DNA of 64,000 bases. Origin: Ichthyophis bannanicus (taxonomy: Eukaryota > Chordata > Amphibia > Gymnophiona > Ichthyophiidae). The DNA is taken from the NCBI GenBank assembly GCA_033557465.1, contig CM066043.1:113318778-113382777 (forward strand). Reading direction: 5' to 3'. Position 1 is the stretch's first letter. Each line of letters opens with the position of its first letter. The translations under genes were made by a program, and so were the position numbers. Positions 47,301 through 53,300 of this stretch are shown one piece after another. The notes below the pieces were generated by a model. That model did no database searches, was not told the origin of the DNA, and saw nothing but the letters and a program-made list of their open reading frames with translations.

Positions 47301-50300
47301 CAGAGGAGATAGAAGTGGCAGGATAGGTGTAATGACAGGACGACAGTGGAGTAGCAGTGCTATGCAGAGTACACACAGGAGAGGTAACCAGGGAGAGCTG
47401 CAATGCAGAAATGTGTAGCAGTGCAGGACGTGGGGTAGCAGCATGCACATCAGGGTAGAATGGCACACAGCTGCCTGACACACATAGATGGACAGAAAGA
47501 TGGTTGACAACTGTGATAAGGGTACAATGTGCTAACAGCACAGATCTGCACCAACGTGAGGTTATTAGCAAAGGCTGCATACAAGAATACTGCAGGGCAT
47601 CACACAAGAAGTCTGCTGGCTGCCAGGATAGGCAAACCTCCAACAGTAACCATGATGCAATGCACATGCAGATCAGCAGTCTACAGATGATCACAAGATG
47701 GGGTATGCACCCCCACAGCACCTTGGCCTAGTAGGGGGAACTGACCGTGTGTGTTACTGGCACAGAGTAACTACAGACCGTCACATTGTGCCGGTACAGT
47801 GCTCACCCTGAGGGTGAGGTGGGGTGCCCAGCACCATGTCCACAGCACCTGGCTCTGCTGCAGGTCACCATCAGTGCCAGTGTGTGATAGGTAGTCCTTG
47901 CAGATACATCTGTGTCGATCCGTATTTCCTAGTCACGTCTAGCCCTTGTGGACTATGAGGCACCCAGAATAGTGCATATCCTGTGTCGGTGCCATGATCA
48001 CATGATTTAAGTGATGGGGGGGGGGATGTTTGGACCCATAGGCGGATTATGTAGCACCACCCAACCTGCCCTCTGGGGCTCAGGGTGGGGGGACAGGATC
48101 TCCCACCAACAGATCCACTTTCTACATCCCTGCAATGGTGGCAGTAGAGGGGACCATCAACCCCAGTCCTGCTGGGGAACAGGCACACCCCTACAGGACA
48201 GTCAATGCAGAACTGTACACATCCATAAGGCAATGGCAGACAGACAGTAGGCCCGCCCACCACTATCTGACATTCTCCAGCAGCAAGCACAGTGAGTCTC
48301 CAGCCGCTGCACTCTGCAAGGTGTTCCAGCCATACACATACTGTCAGACGGCTGCCTGGGTGAGAATCTTCACATTCTTGGCAAGTGCATATATCTATGA
48401 TTTGCAAGGTATTGTGGGCAATGTAGTTCATTCACACCAGACACAGCTGCTGACAATAATATAGTTGTGCTCTTGGGTAAAGCCAATAAGATATTTATTT
48501 ATGGGGTTATTTCTCCCAACACAGATATGCTTGGTAGCACATAAATTAGGTTACTGGCTTTCAGTGTTAACTTGGAAAAACAAAGTCAAAATCAGGAAAA
48601 CAACAAATGAAAAGCCACAAAGCAAGAAACAAACTGTTCTTTTCAGGTTAACTTCTGATTACTTCCCACATAGATACAGAAGTGATTCTCTCCTAGCTCA
48701 CAAGCAATTAGGTAAGGCTTAATTGCTAGCAGTCACCAGCTGAAACCCCTTAGCTGGCTTGCCTTCCACTGTGTGGGTCAAATCCTGCTTCAGGAGCTTT
48801 TCTGAGTAGATCAAAGAACAAATTTGTATTTCTTTGTGATGGTTGCTGTACTTTATAACAGAAAGTTACCAACGGAGTTTAGATAGAGAGCAGTCCATAT
48901 AAACAGGATCCTCATCTGCTATTATTCCCCCTTGTTCAACAAGCATGGGTTCAATATCATGGATTGGCACAGATGAATCTCTCAATGGAGCATTTTCAGG
49001 AGAATACTTGTTTCCCTGCTGTCTTTCAAGGTTATAGCTAGGGCATAGATCAGTGTTCATACCTGAGCTTCCATTGCTGCTAGAGTTCCTCTCTATATAG
49101 CCTGGCCAGTATGTAGTCCAGTTCTTATGTCCAGCCTTCCAATCCAGATCCCTGGACACTGGATCTCTCTTCACATACCTTCTGGCACAGGTCTTAGGGT
49201 CCCTTCCACGTGCAGCCGTCTCCCTCACAGGTAGCCTCTGGTGATTCCTAGCTCTGCAGCACCATTCCTCTGGCTTTCCCCAGTCCAATGGTGTATGCTG
49301 GGCCTTGGAATACCTCCCAGTATACGTACTGCTTTGGACTCTTCTAGACCTCTCAAAGGCTTTTCTCTTCCTTCTTCCAAAGGGTCTCTTTCCCTCTCTG
49401 TCCGTCCGGTTTGGCTTCTGCTTCTGATGATCCTTCAGATGAAACTGATGATCAAACTCAAGCTGATTCTCAGGATACTGAGGACAATTCTCTGGATATC
49501 CAAGGTGATCATGAAGATGGTCATCTGTAGAATAAACTCTACTCTTATTCTGCTTAGATGAGTGATCCTCCCTAACACAGCGCAGCTGTGCTGAATCAGG
49601 CCCTGCCCTTTGAGATGAGTGCTTAGGGATTACCTCATAGCCCTCCTGATTGAACACACGTTTCCCCACTTCAGCTCCTCTAATGGCTGTTGGAAACCTG
49701 GTGCATTCTGGGACTGGTAGTCTTTTATGGGAAAATTCTGTTTTCTTATTTCTACCAGAACTGACAGGTTGCTTGTTCAGAGACACTTCACCTTTTCTAT
49801 AGCTCCTTCCTGAGCTATGATAAGCTTCCTTATCACAATACTAACTGCAGACAGTCTGCTAGCTAGTCCACAGTGCATGTTCCTGGAGGAGATGTGTACA
49901 CCCAAAACTGGGATGTGAGCACACCCACCAAGCAGATGTGTCAGTGATTGGGCCCCAGAAAAGAGAACCCATATATATCACTTAAGAGAAATATTACATA
50001 GCACTATGGGGGAACCTAGCCATGCCGTGGTCACTGCTCAGTCATGGTGAGAGTGACCTCCCAGCAGGACATGCTGTGGCCACACTGTCCGTGCAGGTGG
50101 TGGCCGGGCACTACAATGTCCCAGCCATTGCCCTATGCCCTGTGCAGATGCATCCTGCCCAGGCCGCCCTGTCCGGGCCATACCCACGGTACCTTGCTCC
50201 TCATTATGCACATTGGCAGGCTAACACTGGAAACAATGCAAGCAGTGTGGGCTGAGTAAGGTGTAGGCAGCCACAACACATTGGATAGACAGACACACAC

Positions 50301-53300
50301 TCCCACACCTATGCCAGCATTGTGCAAATATGGAGGCTTTTGGCAGCCCTGGCCACCACACCAGTCCTGGGCACAGTGCAGGCATGGCTATGGTACGCAA
50401 TACTGTTGGGGTCACTCCCAGGAGTGGTAAACACTGTCAGAAACCAAAACTGAAACACACTCCACAGATATCAGAAAGGTTGCTATGATGCAGCTCTATC
50501 AGCAAATTGTGCTTAACTTAGGAATTGCTATCTGCCATTAATCATAGCAACCTTTTGATATATGTGTAACGTATTCACAGGTTTAGGGCGGCATTGCTAA
50601 GGTATGCAAGTGCTAATATTGGGAGATGCTGCTGCACGCAGGGCCCAAGAGCCTGACCCTCCATGAGGCTTTGGATAGTGGAGCCTGTGGGTGCGGGTGT
50701 TTCTGCCCCTGTTGGCCGCTGTTTAGGGCAGAGGTTCCCAACTCCGGTCCTGGTGGGCCAAACACTGTTCGGGTTTTCATGCTGTCCCTAATGAATATGC
50801 ATGAGATACATTTGCATACCATGGGGGCGGCGCATACTAATGCAGCACAGGCATCTTTATTAGAGACAGCATGAAACCTGAATGATGTTTGGCCCTCCAG
50901 GACTGGAGTTGGGAAACTCTGCTCTAGGTATTGCACATGTTTATGGTGTCTGTGCTCTGTAGGGTAAAATATAGGTGTTTCAGGCATGTTTATGTTATCT
51001 GCAATAAAGGTTCCGTCTTTATTACCACGGTTTAGTACTGGGTAAAATATGGGGACTGAGTTGGCAGGAGCCACAGCTGGGACTTGAACTTGGTGACCTT
51101 CTGCTCCTGAACACACTGGCTGTGTGTACTGCACCACACTGTTGCCACAGGGACAGTTCATTCCCTGGGGATATCATGACTGTTCGTCAGACAGACCCTG
51201 TCTGTTGGAGTGCACGGCACCCATCTAAACGGGGCTAGGCCATGGTCTGCTGTGGGCAGATGCCACTGCCCCCTCTGCCACCAGCACCCCTCCGCCACCA
51301 TGCTGCCATGCCATTATGCCGGTGGTACTGGTGGTGCACAGTCCCAGGCCATCCAGTGTGCCGGTAGGCAGCTGCCTATGGTGTGGGTTCTCGGGTAGGG
51401 GTGCCTACATGGACATGCACGCTTCCCCCCCAGCACCGCCTTCCAATGTTCTGTGCCCTTGGGGGTACCTGCTGGGTACTATCCCCTGTGACAGTGTGAG
51501 AAACACACTCGTGCCCATGTTGGGCCCTCAGTTGCTATCTGGCTGCTCTACAGTTTCAGCATTCCTATGTGCCACCTAGGCATCTGCCTAGTCCGCACTG
51601 TGCCCCAGCTGCACCACAGCATGTGCCACCTGCAGCCCTCTGTATCTCATTTCCAGCATCTGTACAGTTGCCCTTTCTTACATGCCCACCCTGCTGTTGT
51701 GGCACATGTGCACGCCATAAGAAACCTGCCCAATATAAAGGGAAAACCCTGATCAGCGTTATTTCAATGTGGGATCATTCACCTTGTAGGGGGACAGAGC
51801 ATAGACCCTTCCAAACATGATATCTTTTTTTTTTAGCTTTCTCAGTAGTGTTTCTTTATGTTTCTCATTAATATCACTATTGGCCAGCTTGGGTATGGGG
51901 ATTTTAAATTTGGTTCCGGTCATTTTCTATGTTTATTTGCCTCTTTGTTCCGTGCACATGTATCACAACTATCACTTTTTCTAGGTTTCCCTGGCTTTGC
52001 TGTACATTGCTGACGGAAATCGTTTCTCTTTCCTGCAAATGTGCTTAACGCGAGGGTTTCACTGGCGTTAGTGTTCAGACCCAGATTCCACAGCGTTAGT
52101 GTGCCTGGAGCCTCTTCCCTCCCACTCTCCACCCATTGATCCCTTCTCTCCGCCCTCTGGGAAGCCTTACTCCGCCCTTTAGAGCCGGATTTCATGGCGT
52201 TAGGGTGCCTTAATGCTGCAGGCGCGTTATCGTGTGATAAATGACGTTATTGGGCGATAATGTGCCATTATCACGTGATAACGTCACTTATTGAACGATA
52301 ATACCGCCGCTGCGATGTTAGTGCCGTTTAGTAAACATACCCCTAGGGTACACACAATGACGCTACAATATAACCCATTTAAGGCTCATAAGAGAAAATA
52401 TTTTTTCACTCAGAACACGTAATCAAGCTCTGGAATTCGTTACCGAAGGATGTAATACAAACTGTTAGTGTAAGTGGGTTTAAAAAAGGATTGGACATGT
52501 TCCTGGAGGAAAGGTCCATAAACCATTGTTAAAGAAGGTTCGAGAAATCAACTGTTTACCCCAGGACAAGCATTGTGGAACCTGTATGCCTTTTTGGGAA
52601 CCTGACAGATACTCATAACTTGGCTTGGCCACTGTTGGAAACAGGATACTGGGTTTGATGGAACTTGACCCAGTATGGCATTTCTTATGTTCTTATGTTA
52701 TTCCTAGGCAAGGCCATACCGAGACAGAAATGCGTCCTGTGCAACTTGCACATTGGGTGCGCGCCCCCCTCCCGCACCTCCATTTAGACAGTTTATGGGG
52801 GTGTGGGAGGGGGGGCACGTGCCCGATCTGCAAGTCGCTGGCACGCTAAGCAGGTCTGGTCCCTCCCAGAGAGACCAGATGTGCTTAGTGTGCCGGCAGA
52901 AAGACTTAAGGGGCACATTTAGTCTCTCTGCTGCTGCCTGCCACCGAAATAGTGGCAGCGGCAGGCAACGGCAGAGAGCCAAAATGCGCCCTTTAAGTCT
53001 TTGCGCCCTGTGCGGCCGCACCACTCGCACAGGGATCGGTATGGTCCTGTTCCTAGGAAAGGAGAGACACCTTGAATGGGGAGAATTATACCCGGGAAGA
53101 GACTCAGGAGAGACACGATGGGTAAGGAGGATCATTCCTGGGAAGGGAGGGAGAGCAAATACTTGGCTTAACAGGTACAGCATGAACTGGGTGGGAGGAT
53201 AGAAGAGGCAAAGCCATTTTCATGGGGTATCTGTCCATTGGTGTCTCTTCTCTCACACCTGCCCCATGGAATTGTGAATGTCACCAGCTTCCTCTGACTT

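Larger units (their letters stand above)
48342..49837 (-). mobile_element. Solo retroviral LTR, 1496 bp, with U3-encoded open frame
   Basis: On the minus strand it begins TGTGATAAGG and ends GTCTGACA (TG...CA), flanked by ATAC on both sides (48338-48341 and 49838-49841). The first copy of the surrounding element has an uninterrupted sequence at this place, so the borders are firm. U3 spans about 49837-48850, a TATAAAG box lies at 48857-48851, and AATAAA at 48499-48494. A 4-bp duplication and a long U3 with a coding frame recall foamy viruses; this is inference. No internal retroviral genes remain. Confidence 0.85.
46476..52343. mobile_element. Large TIR element, second complete copy, carrying a solo LTR
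   Basis: Ends GGGGTATGTTTACTAAA and TTTAGTAAACATACCCC, with TAG duplicated at 46473-46475 and 52344-52346. It is 5868 bp long, or about 4.4 kb without the LTR (48342-49837) and its duplicated 4 bp. It aligns with the first copy (36023-39689) in most blocks, plus extra DNA at about 46880-47600. No transposase was recognised; the 282-codon minus frame at 46873-47721 has no recognised motif and no counterpart in the shorter copy. Confidence 0.8.
46035..52705 (+). mobile_element. CR1-group LINE split by the large TIR element
   Basis: The 5' piece 46035-46475 encodes [27 protein letters not shown] sequence (with a small MITE at 46105-46213). The 3' piece 52344-52705 encodes KYFFTQ-type, VIKLWNSLP and the GATACTGGGTTTGATGG tail. 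The two halves abut logically if 46476-52343 and one TAG are removed, which proves the inserted element's borders. Confidence 0.88.

Noticed and set aside
46873..47721. 282-codon minus-strand frame in the large TIR element
   Set aside because: Long, but Cys/His/Leu-rich without motif; absent from the shorter sister copy and no transposase signature seen.
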